Source: Styela clava
Taxonomy: Eukaryota; Chordata; Ascidiacea; Stolidobranchia; Styelidae
Direction of reading: 5' to 3'
Assembly (NCBI RefSeq): GCF_964204865.1
Contig: NC_135261.1
Coordinates: forward strand, 7,812,001 to 7,876,000
DNA length: 64,000 nt
Positions 47,013 to 56,916 of this stretch are shown piece by piece; the stretch's first letter is position 1, and each line of letters begins with the position of its first letter. The notes beneath the pieces are model-generated. The model saw only the letters and a list, made by a program, of their open reading frames with translations. It made no database searches and was not told the origin of the DNA. The translations under genes were made by a program, and so were the position numbers.

Positions 47013-50000
47013 TTATAAAAATCTAGTGGGTTTACGAGTTTTTCTACCAAATTTGGTTCTGTAATCATAACCGGTTGTAGGTTGATCGTCTGTAGAACGC
47101 TGATTGTTCGTTGTTGTTTTAGGGATTGGAGGACGTCCTCTTGGTTTAGGAATGGATACAGAAACAGGATGGTCGAGATCAAGATGAGCTGGCTTTAACC
47201 TGTCAACAGAAATAGTTTCGCTTCGGTTTCCAATCTGTACTTTGAAAGTTTTATTCCCATGTTGCAAAACTTCGAATGGTCCTTCATAAGGTCTTTGTAA
47301 AGGAGATCGGTGTGCGTCACGACGAATAAACACGAACTTGGCTTGATTGAGTGCGGCTGGCATTCTTGCTCTGAAAGGACCATGGTGCGACGTAGGAATT
47401 GGAGCCAATGATCCTACTCTTTCTCTGAGAAGCCGAAGATTTGTGGTCGGGCAGCTATTGTCTTTAGAGTCTGATATGAAATCACCGGGGACAGTGAGGG
47501 GAGCGCCATAAACAAGCTCAGCTGACGATGCCGTAAGATCTTCTTTCGGAGCTGTGCGGATTCCCAATAAAACCCATGGAAGCACGTCCAACCAGTTTGA
47601 ATCATTGAGTCGTGCCTTAATGGCAGATTTCATTGTTCGATGAAAACGTTCTACCAAACCATTTGCCTGTGGGTGGTAGGCTGTAGTGTGATGAATTTTT
47701 GTTCCCAATAATTCGGCAACAGCAGACCAAAGGCCTGAAATGAACTGTGATCCTCGGTCAGAAGAAATGTGAAGTGGAACACCAAAACGGGCAACCCAAT
47801 TTGACAGGAAAGCTCGGGCACAAGACATAGTTGATATGTCTTTGAGGGGAATGGCTTCTGGCCACCTTGTGAAACGATCTACTATTGTAAGAAGGTAATT
47901 GTATCCTTGTGATGGTGGTAAAGGACCAACTAAGTCAATGTTGATATGGTCAAAACGTTTGTCTGGCATTTTGAAATCTTCTAAAGGGGCCCGTATATGA
48001 CGATTTATTTTAGACTTTTGGCATTCCAGGCATGTTTTGGCCCATTGTCCAATTTGTTTGGAGAGACCATGCCACACAAATTTTTGTGAGATCAGTTTGC
48101 GAGTGGTACGTATGCCTGGATGCGAGAGCCCGTGAACCGCATCAAAAATTTTTCTGCGCCAGCTGGCAGGCACTATAGGTCGTGGTCTACCCGTAGATAC
48201 GTCACACAGCAATGTAAATTTGCCGTTGCAAAAAGGGATATCTTCGACCCGAAGACCGGTGATAGCAGTGCGGTAAGCCTGTGTATCCTTGTCGTTTAGT
48301 TGATCTGTGGCCATAATTTCATAATCGATGCCGTCATTGATGTCGTTGATGACCGCGCGCGACAGGGCGTCGGCGACAGTATTATCCTTACCGGAAATAT
48401 GTTTTATATCTGTTGTGTATTCAGATATGAAATTGAGGTGACGCTGTTGTCGCGCTGACCATGGCTCAGAGACTTTTGCCATAGCAAAAGTGAGGGGTTT
48501 GTGATCTGTAAAAACCGTGAAGGGTCGTGCTTCGAGAAAATAACGAAAATGTCGTATTCCTAAGTAAACGGCCAAAAGTTCCTTGTCGAATGCACTGTAT
48601 TTCGTCTCGGGTTTGCGTAGCTGTCTACTATAAAATGCAATTGGCTTCCAAGATCCATTTAACTTTTGCTCGAGAACACCTCCTAAGGCAACGTCCGAAG
48701 CGTCGACTGTGAGGGCAGTTGGTGCGTTTGGTTGTGGATGTGTAAGCATAACTGCATTTGCCAGTACTTTCTTAGTTTTTTCAAATGCACATATCATACT
48801 GTCAGTCCATTCGGGCAAAACCTTCGACTTCTTGGGCAGGCCGGAAAGTGCTGCGAATAGTGGTTGCATTATTTGGGCAGCTTTGGGCAAAAACCGATGA
48901 TAGAAATTAACCATGCCAAGAAACTCTTGAAGGCCTTTTACAGATGAAGGGCGAGGGAAATTAGTTATCGCCTTCACTTTATTGGGGAGAGGAAAAGCAC
49001 CCTCCTTTGTAACAGTATGTCCCAGGAACTCTAATTCGCTTAAACCGAATTTACATTTGGCAGGATTGATAACCATACCGTGACTTTTTAGCCTTTGGAA
49101 AAGATTTCGCAAGTCCTTTTTGTGTTGATCTTTAGACGTACTGGCGATAAGGATGTCGTCAAGATAGACAAATACGAAAGGCAAACCTCGACAGATGGTA
49201 TCCATTAAACGCTGGAATACCTGGGCGGCGTTTTTAAGCCCAAACGGCATGCGGAGGAATTCAAATAGGCCAAACGGTGTGATAATGGCAGTTTTGGGGA
49301 TATCTTGTTCATGAATAGGTATTTGATGATAACCGCGAACAAGATCCACTTTAGAGAAAATTGTCCTTCCCGCAAGACGGGCCGTAAAATCTTGTATGTT
49401 TGGGACTGGGTAGCGGTCAGGCACGGTCATATCATTGAGACGTCTGTAGTCTCCACATGGGCGCCACCCGCCGTCCTGTTTAGGTACGATGTGAAGCGCA
49501 GACGCCCAGGGGCTATTTGAGGGTCGGATGATTCCGAGTTCAATCATGTTATCAAACTCTGCCTTTGCCGCGGCTAGCTTATCGGGGTGCAATCTTCGAG
49601 CCTTTGCGTGCACCGGGGGGCCTTCTGTAACAATATGATGCTTTACCCCGTGTGCAGTGGTCGGGTTGCTGAATGTGGGGCGCGTTAAATCAGGAAATTC
49701 GTTCAGAATTTTGGCAAAATCGTTTTCGGCTACGTAGTGAAGGCAAGGCGGGGTGCCAGTAATGGTTCTGGTTGGAATACAAGCGTATGTGCTTGCCTCG
49801 ATAAGTCGTTTGCCCCTGATGTCAACCAAAAGTCCGTGAGAGCGCAAAAAATCTCCCCCGATAATTGCCCGTGAAACATTGGCTAATGTGAATTTCCAGG
49901 TAAAATTTCTACCGCATATAGTCAAAGGCACTTTTCGTGTGCCATATGTCGTAATTGAGGTGCCATTAGCTGCCAAAAGTGCTTGTCCTGGTCGCCCGTA

Positions 50001-50219
50001 ACGACGGTCATGACCGGTGGCAGGCAGCACGCTGACTTGTGCACCCGTATCAACTAAAAAACTGCGTCCAGAGTTTTTGTCTGTGACGTAATAAAGGTTT
50101 GAATCGCCGACCGCCAAAGAGGTTACTGACGGTCGGCTATGGCGTTTTCCGAAACCACAAAAGAACATGGCGGGCGACATTTTTTGGCTTTCTTGCCGAA
50201 TTTCCTGTGATAAAAACAC
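47013..50219 (-). CDS. pol: Pol polyprotein (protease, reverse transcriptase, RNase H, integrase)
   Basis: An uninterrupted frame of 1,068 codons. In order: aspartic protease DTGA (57-60); reverse transcriptase with [11 protein letters not shown] (291-301) and catalytic YLDD (352-355); RNase H with VDASD (D506), E547 and TDHKP (D572). The integrase has an HHCC finger (H696, H700, C730, C733) and core D762, D821, E857, a DD35E spacing. The protease-RT-RH-IN order is that of Ty3/gypsy. No chromodomain is evident at the C-terminus. The frame has no ATG at its 5' edge and overlaps gag by 97 bases in the -1 frame, so expression by -1 ribosomal frameshifting as a Gag-Pol fusion is inferred. All catalytic residues are present. 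Confidence 0.95.
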   Translation of the reverse strand: MFLSQEIRQESQKMSPAMFFCGFGKRHSRPSVTSLAVGDSNLYYVTDKNSGRSFLVDTGAQVSVLPATGHDRRYGRPGQALLAANGTSITTYGTRKVPLTICGRNFTWKFTLANVSRAIIGGDFLRSHGLLVDIRGKRLIEASTYACIPTRTITGTPPCLHYVAENDFAKILNEFPDLTRPTFSNPTTAHGVKHHIVTEGPPVHAKARRLHPDKLAAAKAEFDNMIELGIIRPSNSPWASALHIVPKQDGGWRPCGDYRRLNDMTVPDRYPVPNIQDFTARLAGRTIFSKVDLVRGYHQIPIHEQDIPKTAIITPFGLFEFLRMPFGLKNAAQVFQRLMDTICRGLPFVFVYLDDILIASTSKDQHKKDLRNLFQRLKSHGMVINPAKCKFGLSELEFLGHTVTKEGAFPLPNKVKAITNFPRPSSVKGLQEFLGMVNFYHRFLPKAAQIMQPLFAALSGLPKKSKVLPEWTDSMICAFEKTKKVLANAVMLTHPQPNAPTALTVDASDVALGGVLEQKLNGSWKPIAFYSRQLRKPETKYSAFDKELLAVYLGIRHFRYFLEARPFTVFTDHKPLTFAMAKVSEPWSARQQRHLNFISEYTTDIKHISGKDNTVADALSRAVINDINDGIDYEIMATDQLNDKDTQAYRTAITGLRVEDIPFCNGKFTLLCDVSTGRPRPIVPASWRRKIFDAVHGLSHPGIRTTRKLISQKFVWHGLSKQIGQWAKTCLECQKSKINRHIRAPLEDFKMPDKRFDHINIDLVGPLPPSQGYNYLLTIVDRFTRWPEAIPLKDISTMSCARAFLSNWVARFGVPLHISSDRGSQFISGLWSAVAELLGTKIHHTTAYHPQANGLVERFHRTMKSAIKARLNDSNWLDVLPWVLLGIRTAPKEDLTASSAELVYGAPLTVPGDFISDSKDNSCPTTNLRLLRERVGSLAPIPTSHHGPFRARMPAALNQAKFVFIRRDAHRSPLQRPYEGPFEVLQHGNKTFKVQIGNRSETISVDRLKPAHLDLDHPVSVSIPKPRGRPPIPKTTTNNQRSTDDQPTTGYDYRTKFGRKTRKPTRFL

Positions 50220-50803
50220 ATTTCAGACAAAACATGAGATGGTTGTTTTTTGCATGAACTGGTTTTTTGTACAGCGTTTGTCACCTCATAGCCTTTTGCA
50301 GTTAAAATATCATCTGCTTTCCTTGCCAGCTTCCGAAAATCGTCGCCCGTGGTTGTTAAAATGTCTGTAAGTTGAGACCGGACGTCTGGTGGCAGATGAC
50401 TGACGAACAAATGGCGAAATAAGAAATCAGGTGTCTTACCTACTGGATACAATGCAAGCATGTTGTCCATAAGTTCCGTTGCCGTTCCATCCCCTAGTCC
50501 AGGCATTGAACAAAGGCGCGCAGCTCGTTCAGGATCCGTTAGCGAACATTTAGTAGTGAGCTTCTCTTTGAGATCTTGGTACTTGTTCGTTTCCGGCGGG
50601 TTATTGAGAACATTAAGAATGCTGGCAGCGGTATTGTCATCCAGAGCGGCAACCACGTAGTGGTATTTTGTTTCATCTGTTGTGATATTTCGAACAGCGA
50701 ACTGCGCTTCGACTTGGTGGAACCAAACGGCAGGATTTTTAGTCCAGAAAATCGGCAGCTTTAATGATACCGCTGTTAGGCCTACTTTGTTGTCTTCACT
50801 CAT
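50123..50803 (-). CDS. gag: Gag protein with CHCC zinc knuckle
   Basis: 226 residues from the ATG at 50803. The N-terminal part ([20 protein letters not shown]) is the capsid-like region seen in short gypsy Gags. Near the C-terminus is a C-x2-H-x9-C-x3-C knuckle (C196, H199, C209, C213), the unusual type I associate with CsRn1-clade elements rather than the standard CCHC box. The last 97 bases overlap pol in the -1 frame. An AAA-AAA lysine pair lies in the overlap and could be the slip site. Confidence 0.9.
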   Translation of the reverse strand: MSEDNKVGLTAVSLKLPIFWTKNPAVWFHQVEAQFAVRNITTDETKYHYVVAALDDNTAASILNVLNNPPETNKYQDLKEKLTTKCSLTDPERAARLCSMPGLGDGTATELMDNMLALYPVGKTPDFLFRHLFVSHLPPDVRSQLTDILTTTGDDFRKLARKADDILTAKGYEVTNAVQKTSSCKKQPSHVLSEMCFYHRKFGKKAKKCRPPCSFVVSENAIADRQ

Positions 50804-50850
50804 ATTCTTCGTTATGTGCGTATTCTTTTCTCAAAAGTATGCTTTTGAGG

Positions 50851-50864
50851 TCGGGGTCACCATT
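50851..50864 (-). promoter_or_regulatory. Primer-binding site, complementary to tRNA-Trp 3' end
   Basis: Adjacent to the 5' LTR. The plus strand reads GTCGGGGTCACCA, the 3' end of animal tRNA-Trp including CCA as I recall it. One base (T) separates it from the LTR boundary. Confidence 0.75.
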
Positions 50865-51072
50865 TGAAGCGAACTAACTTCTTTCTAACAAGAAAAAGAC
50901 TTTGAACTATGTTGATGTTTAATCCATAACAAAGCAATGTTAACGACAAGCGAACAGAAAACAGAATGACAAGTTATCGTAAGAAAAGCACGTAAGTAAT
51001 CATGCGTGACAAAAACATAAACAAAACAATTGTGACTCATAACGGCTATTATTAGTTAAGTGGTTCGCCACA
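50865..51072 (-). repeat. 5' LTR
   Basis: 208 bp, identical by eye to 46783-46990; followed by the ATGT target duplication at 51073-51076. Confidence 0.95.
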
Positions 51073-51642
51073 ATGTCCGTTTTAAACGTCGGGTGGTAAA
51101 ATAAGAGAAAAAAATTTCATAGTCAAGCGTCGGTGAATGCAATGCAAATGGCGTCGAAGAGTCGATGCAGTTCGCATGCATGGCATATTTTCATGTATGC
51201 ATACTTGTTAGGAAGCTATTCAAAATTAATTTGAATATCGAAAAAATTGACATCATACATAAATGAGGCTTGTTTGTAGCTTTGATTGTAAATTCGATTT
51301 GCAAATCAGCTCCCGACTCCAAGCGAGACTGATTTGAGACACATTACTTTGATTCTCAAATTTGAGTTGTAAATTTAAAAGTTAACTAAATGCCTTTTAG
51401 TTAAATTCCCATTTCTGTATTATGAACTACGACTCCGACGACTGGAAGTCAGAAGTTTACACACCTCGCTGGTTAAAATATGACTCCAGCTCCGGCAGCT
51501 CACTCATTGAGTCTGATATATTTTGGGTTCGTTGTTAGCTTCACAGACAGACCAGCAGACAGAGGTTGATTATTGTCGTTTTGCTTGTCCAGGCTTCGGA
51601 AAATACTTTCTACATTGCTGTGCCTTGTTGTTAGAGATAAGA

Positions 51643-54600
51643 ATGACGACTTCGCAGCTGTTGCCACTTGGTGAGTACCGTTACCTATTCAAGTATTCCT
51701 TGGAACTTTAAGTTAGACGGCATTTGTGAGAGTCTGAGAGTGGTGTGCGATCAAGATGAAAGACGGCTTAATGACGTGGTGGTTAATGCCCTCTCTCCCG
51801 GTTAAGTTGCCTCTTCATGTGAATTATGCAAAAGATAGACAGTTATTCGTTTTAATGGGGTCTTACTACTTACTGAATACAGCGCGAAACACCGCAAAGA
51901 GCGCAAAACGGCGCGAAACAGCGCAAAACATAGAAAAACAGCGCGAAACAGAAGGAAACCAGCGCAAAACGGAGGGAAACAGCGCAAAACAGAAGACGCA
52001 GTCATTACCACCTCCTGCCACAAAAGTACCACGGCGCCTCTCGTCATGGTTTTATGGCGCTAATTCCGGTATATTTACAAGGTTATGTACCGGATTATAG
52101 GTCATCATACGAAATTTTATCTACCTTTTTGGTGCTCCAGAAGTATGTGCAGCAATATGTCGCACAACCTGAATCCACTACACACACACACACATACTAT
52201 TTTCAGGTTGTGCGCCATCTTGGTGCACATACTTCTGGAGGTCCCTTTTTACCTAACCCTAAAGCCAACCATATCCATATGGAAAATGTTCTAAATTATG
52301 GTACCCAAAATGTGTCACCAGCAGGGGCAGACCTGCCATTACAGCATTACTGGCTACATACGTTGGTTTGTGTTTTTAATTTGCTGGTGCCCAACAAGGT
52401 GCCCCAAACTCATTGCAAAATTTTTTTCTGCTTAACACTGTTTCACTCTGTTTTGCGCTCTTTCGCACTGTTTTGCGCTGTTTCCCCATTGTTTTGCGCT
52501 GTTTCCCTCTGTTTTGCGCGGTTTCGCGCTGTTTTGCGCTCTTTGCGGTGTTTCGCGCTGTATTCAGTAAGTAGTAAGACCGTTTTTAATGTTATGGAGC
52601 ATGTAAAATTATTTTCTTGAATGTTTGGTTGATGAAACAATAAAGTGTAATTAGATGAACCACTCTAAACCAGTAAACAAATTCTTTCAATCTTTGAGCA
52701 AAGCAGTTCCAAAACTTTTTGTTTGGAAAAAATGCTGCTTTTAAACTCAATTTTGTGATTGGTTATGTTTGTAAACATGTACGCCTATGTAATAGACTGA
52801 ATAGAAGTGAAAGATACGGTAACTCTTTTCCTCATCTCTACCTGATTTTGTTTTAAAATGCTGAAAAAATCACTCCTGTTTCTGTGTTCACTAAACTCTT
52901 TCAGCAGACAAATCAAATATTCAATCATATTTTAGTTATGTAGAGTCTATAACACAATTTTGTTAATTTTGTGGAGAACTCAGCAACTCACACATTTCGG
53001 TAAACTCTGCTTCAGCACATATTCATGCTCACAAGATTTTAAATCTGCAAACCCACGTACAGACGTAGGATAATCCAGTAATCAGAGTGATGATGGCAAT
53101 AATTTTAACACTTCCAAAAAACAGCTTAACTTGTTTCAGAACTCGTGGACAAATGCATTGGGTCCAAGATTCACATCATCATGAAGAGTGAAAAAGAAAT
53201 TGTTGGAACCTTACTTGGTTTCGACGACTTTGTCAGTATCCTTCACAATAATACATTACGCAATTCCATCTTCTTACACATGCCTTACATTGATTTCAAT
53301 CTTGGTTTTGATTCAAGACCCAAACAATCTAATTACTGAATTATTTCACAACATGTGTGGTTATATGTAGGATTACACTATTACAGATTATGGGAGGTCA
53401 AACTAAAAAAAAAAGTATAAATCTTTCGCACAGGTTGACGCTTTTCAAATAGAATTTGATATTTTAACACAACTGGTATAGACTTAGAAATGGCTATTCA
53501 ATCATGCTATATATCTTATGCACATGGATCAGTAGTATATATCTGAATACTGTATGTAATGCCCAAAATGTGCACTGCATCTACAAAAGAAAAGGCAAAT
53601 ACTTGTATATAGTAGGCCTATATTGTTTTTATAACGAAACTATGCTAAGCTCTATCTATCATTTCGCAGTCTGAATAAACCGTTTTTTCACTACATAAAA
53701 TGAGGTCAAGTAAGTTTGTCATTAACTTTGGAGTCCCTAACCGCTGTTTTTGTAAATACAAGTTCATGCATCTGAAACGAACAACTGCAGAACTGATTAA
53801 ATATTCCCATATCCGACATATACTGGTAAGCAGATAAGAGACTGTAATTTGCAATATATTTAAGCTATTATATCGGCATTCCTCTCCATCAGGATAAGTA
53901 TGGTAATCCTATCCTGAATCAATGGAATCTCTTTTTGATTCAGATTTAATCTTCATACAGAAAGTTTTCGATGTTGCATGGTATGCGAATGTTATTTTCC
54001 ATTTAGTTATCATAGTTTGGTAATAGTATTATATTTTCCCACATTATACAATTCGAAATTTTCCTATCATTAGTGTAAAACAGATATGGTTTTAGAAGAT
54101 GTGACTGAATTTGAATCAACACCTGAAGGAAGAAGAATTACTAAACTTGATCAAATATTATTAAATGGAAATAATATAACAATGGTAAGAGTAGACATCT
54201 TGCTTTGGTTAACTTAATATGTAACAAATTTGATGTGATTCAATACAATAGTCTGTGTTGATGAATGGTTGCTGGATTTTGATAATGATGGTAATTAAAG
54301 TAAAATTTCCAACAGAAACCAAAAGGGCATTTTGTTTTCATATGCCTAAGTTTTTATGGTCTAAGCCAGGGGTGTGCAACCTTTAGTACATAAGGGCCAG
54401 ATACAAATAACTTAGTGAAACCGCAGGCCGCACTGTTATTTTACATATGCTTTCTTGTAGTTGCAGGCACGAAAATTATGGGGTTTAATTGGTTATTAAA
54501 CAATTATTGGCAATTAATTGGTTATTGATCTTGTGACATGCGTTGATCGCCTTGCCTGAGCTAACTGTTAGGGCAATTTGCCGCCATGGTTTTGCGTTTC

Positions 54601-55845
54601 TTTGTATATTAAACCACTTTCCTTTTCCGCAATGCCCAATCTAGCAATCAGTGTAGTTTTTCATGGCTTGGTCTTAAAAGCTTTCATGGCTTCATGAGTA
54701 TGCAATCGTCGACTATCGTCGCAAATTTATTACATTCCACTCCCCACATTATCTTTGAATGAGATTGTATTGGTCATTATCAACGTAAGTGTTAAAAGTA
54801 CAACAGCCCGAAAGTTCAATACTATCGTGTATTTTGTTTAAGTTTGGCCCAAGCCTCATTTAACTGGGCTTGTGTTTTTGTTTGCGTGCTGGTGGGCAGG
54901 CACATGAGATACTTCTCATGTTTTAAACTTTTTTATAGGTTTTGCTTGCCCTCCAGAATTCTCCATTTTTAATTTATGTTTGTTATGGAGTTTTCAAAAT
55001 AAACTATCTATCTATCAATTAACGTCATATGCATAGTTAATGAATTGGACTCAGGAATAGGCTAAGCAACGCAAGGGGATTGGAATTACCCACACAACCC
55101 AAATTAAACTAATTTAAAAACATGTTTTGCGGGCACAATTTTTCCTTGTGGGCCGCATTCGGCCCGCAGGTTGCACACCCCTGGTCCAAGCCATCTAAAC
55201 TGTAAATTTACTAAAACCTGGAATTGGATTCAAAATTCTCGAGTCAAAATTAATCTTTGGTAACTCAAGTTTGCAGTCTGGTACAAATATTACCAGACTC
55301 TGTAGTCATGGTGGTGGGATTTGTGGTCAACAAATTAGACGACACCCTGTTGCAGGGTTTTGCAAACTTTTTGGACCGGGAACCACTATTTGTGGATCTT
55401 AGTGATGATGCACCCCATCCTATGCTGTATCAGTTTCTGTGCAAAACCGACGATAAATGATAATGTTTCATTCACAACACAACAATACAAACAACATTAA
55501 TGCGATGGATGTGTTTGCTTTTCACTACATAATTTATCGATTCTCGGAGACTTTGAGACTACAAATTTGTGACAAGCAAACTCGTAGAAGAGACTTTACG
55601 GGAACTCTCGGCTTTTGTGCATTCATCACAGACCCCAGTTTGGGAAACCCCGCCCTGTTGCATATGTGCATTAGCGGTGTAATATTTTATATGTAGTACC
55701 CACACGTTTCTCTGTTTCCAATTCTACCCTCTTTTGCTACATCATGTTTGTACGCTATAATAAGAAATTTGATATAATATCACCAAATGTAACTTGTATT
55801 TAAAATTCTCAGCTGGTTCCAGGAGGAGAAGGGCCTGAAGTGTGA
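51643..55845 (+). CDS. LSM5: U6 snRNA-associated Sm-like protein LSm5
   Basis: Four exons: 51643-51670 (MTTSQLLPL), 53140-53235, 54084-54184 and 55813-55845 (TGA), 85 residues in total. LSm5 is part of the LSm1-7 ring (mRNA decay) and the LSm2-8 ring (U6 snRNA, splicing). The Sm fold is intact: [20 protein letters not shown] (Sm1) and [14 protein letters not shown] (Sm2), followed by VPGGEGPEV. It matches human LSM5 closely from memory, including the phase-1 split after DDFV. The start is fixed by the short conserved N-terminus. Introns carry an inverted-repeat element, a SINE fragment and two hAT-type elements, which explains the 4-kb span for a tiny gene. An AG with a strong pyrimidine tract (TGCCTTGTTGTTAG) ends eight bases before the ATG and could be a trans-splice acceptor. 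Confidence 0.96.
51860..52580. mobile_element. Long inverted-repeat element made of iterated GCGCGAAAC units
   Basis: 721 bp with inverted ends TCTTACTACTTACTGAATA (51861 and, mirrored, 52561-52579). Each arm consists of iterated AGCGCGAAAC / AGCGCAAAAC units, about 130 bp in total, that are complementary between arms. The centre includes a MITE M1 copy. It lies in intron 1 of LSM5. Frames through the arms are artefacts of the repeat. Confidence 0.8.
52131..52244. mobile_element. MITE family M1, short copy nested in the hairpin element
   Basis: GGTGCTCCAGAAGTATGTGC and, inverted, TGCACATACTTCTGGAGGTC; a reduced 114-bp copy with an ACACACACAC core. The flanks share CTTTTT. Confidence 0.7.
53720..53910 (+). 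mobile_element. SINE fragment
   Basis: GCATCTGAAACGAACAACTG, CCCATATCCGACATATACTGGTAAGC and CCTCTCCATCAGGATAAGTA resemble the 3' part of the SINE at 23280-23400. Strongly diverged. In LSM5 intron 2. Confidence 0.45.
54367..55183. mobile_element. Non-autonomous hAT element in LSM5 intron 3
   Basis: Inverted ends CAGGGGTGTGCAACCT and AGGTTGCACACCCCTG, with GGGCCAGATAC and GGGCCGCATTCGGCCCGC subterminal. Flanking octamers GTCTAAGC (54359-54366) and GTCCAAGC (55184-55191) match at 7 of 8. No transposase. Confidence 0.85.
55353..55657. mobile_element. Small hAT-like element in LSM5 intron 3
   Basis: Left CAGGGTTTTGCAAACTTTTTGG, right CCCAGTTTGGGAAACCCCGC-CCTG, a rough inverted pair. CTGTTGCA occurs at both edges (55348-55355 and 55655-55662) and may be the target duplication, depending on where the end is placed. 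Confidence 0.5.
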
Positions 55846-56916
55846 CGATAACTCTTTTAATTCTCTTGTTTCATTCAACTATTAGCTTAGAAAAAGCTAT
55901 CATATGCTGACAAATGTCAATGGCTCAATCCAGTGCTGCCTACAAAAGCTTCCTTGTCAAGCATGGACTATTTCTAATTTATTTTATATATCTTACTCTC
56001 AAACTTTGGTTGTTTTAAGAACTTGGATTATGTTTGAAACTGTCTGGGATTGATACTATGTCATCAAATTTGTGTCAAAACGGGGATTTATTTTGAGGAA
56101 ATGCTACTACTACTAATATTTAGGTGTCTTGGGATGTGGATATGATAGGATTTACAGATTTATCCAGGGAGAGGAAAGTCAATAATACGGCTTGATCGTT
56201 AAGCCGTAACCGACCAGCGGTTGCATGAACCTCCCTATCGCGGCAGGGAGCTTCATAGGCGTGAACTGGGTGGCGCAGTGAATCACCCTACGGCGGCAAG
56301 GAGTCTAGAAACCTTCTCGCACATAATTATCGCCAATCGATTCGATCCTGTGAATTCAGACAGGGTAATCAGAGGTGCGGCGACCTGCGCATTCCTCGTG
56401 CGTAGCACGATGCTACATCGTCGTGAAAGTATTGTTCGTAAGAGGGAGAGTCGCATGGAATATATGTTGAAGTGTGGTACTTTTAGTCTCACTTCATTAA
56501 ATACCTCTTGTTCCGGCGTAGTTTCCCCATGGCGATAGCTGGTATACTTTCAGAATATGGTAGTGCTTTTTATACGCTGACGACAATAGCGTTATTAACA
56601 ATACTATATTTAGATTGTCGGAAATGGCGACAGTAAATTCACTGTTTGATGCGTACAATAGCTTATTTATCAAAAACACAAGTAAAAACCATGTACGACG
56701 ATTAAATTTTGCACATCTCAAATATATACATCACAAGTCAAGCTTTCTGAATATTGCAGTAATTGGTTTGTAAGAGTAACTGGAATATAATCCGAATAAA
56801 ATGAAAACGACATTTTCATAAGGAAAGATTTGGCGATGCATTTCTACTTGGACATTCGATTTCTTAACATCGAAACAAATGGAAGATTTTTTGTTCCAAT
56901 GGAACGTTCAGCGGTG
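55846..56916. other. Intergenic interval between LSM5 and the sulfotransferase-like gene
   Basis: The two genes converge here. It contains the reversed SINE at 56155-56420; no further exons were seen. No AATAAA was found close to the LSM5 stop. Confidence 0.45.
56155..56420 (-). mobile_element. tRNA-derived SINE candidate, reversed copy
   Basis: On the minus strand CCGCACCTCTGATTACCCTG, a box-B-like GGATCGAATCG, ATAATTATGTGCGAGAAGGT and CGCTGGTCGGTTACGGC follow the order of the copy at 23100. A related fragment with GGGATAGTTATGTGCGAGAG lies near 58098 (+). Confidence 0.6.

Larger units (their letters stand above)
46783..51072 (-). mobile_element. Complete Ty3/gypsy LTR retrotransposon, CsRn1-like
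   Basis: 4,290 bp bounded by two LTRs of 208 bp (46783-46990 and 50865-51072) that read identically, each TG...CA. ATGT on both sides (46779-46782 and 51073-51076) is the 4-bp target duplication. On the minus strand the order is 5' LTR, primer-binding site, gag, pol, polypurine tract, 3' LTR. Gag and pol frames are open. Three traits match the CsRn1 clade as I recall it: a tRNA-Trp primer-binding site, a Cys-His-Cys-Cys gag finger, and a short gag overlapping pol. Identical LTRs and open frames imply a very recent insertion and possibly an active family. Confidence 0.95.

Noticed and set aside
50219-50219. Pol initiating independently at the 5' edge of its open frame
   Set aside because: The codon at the edge reads GTG on the minus strand, not ATG; the overlap with gag in the -1 frame makes a Gag-Pol fusion more likely.
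49305-50867. Plus-strand frames opposite gag and pol
   Set aside because: Mirror frames of the retrotransposon coding strand.
51756-52620. Open frames of 114 and 188 codons across the LSM5 intron 1 repeat
   Set aside because: They run through the iterated GCGCGAAAC arms on both strands and cover no conserved domain.
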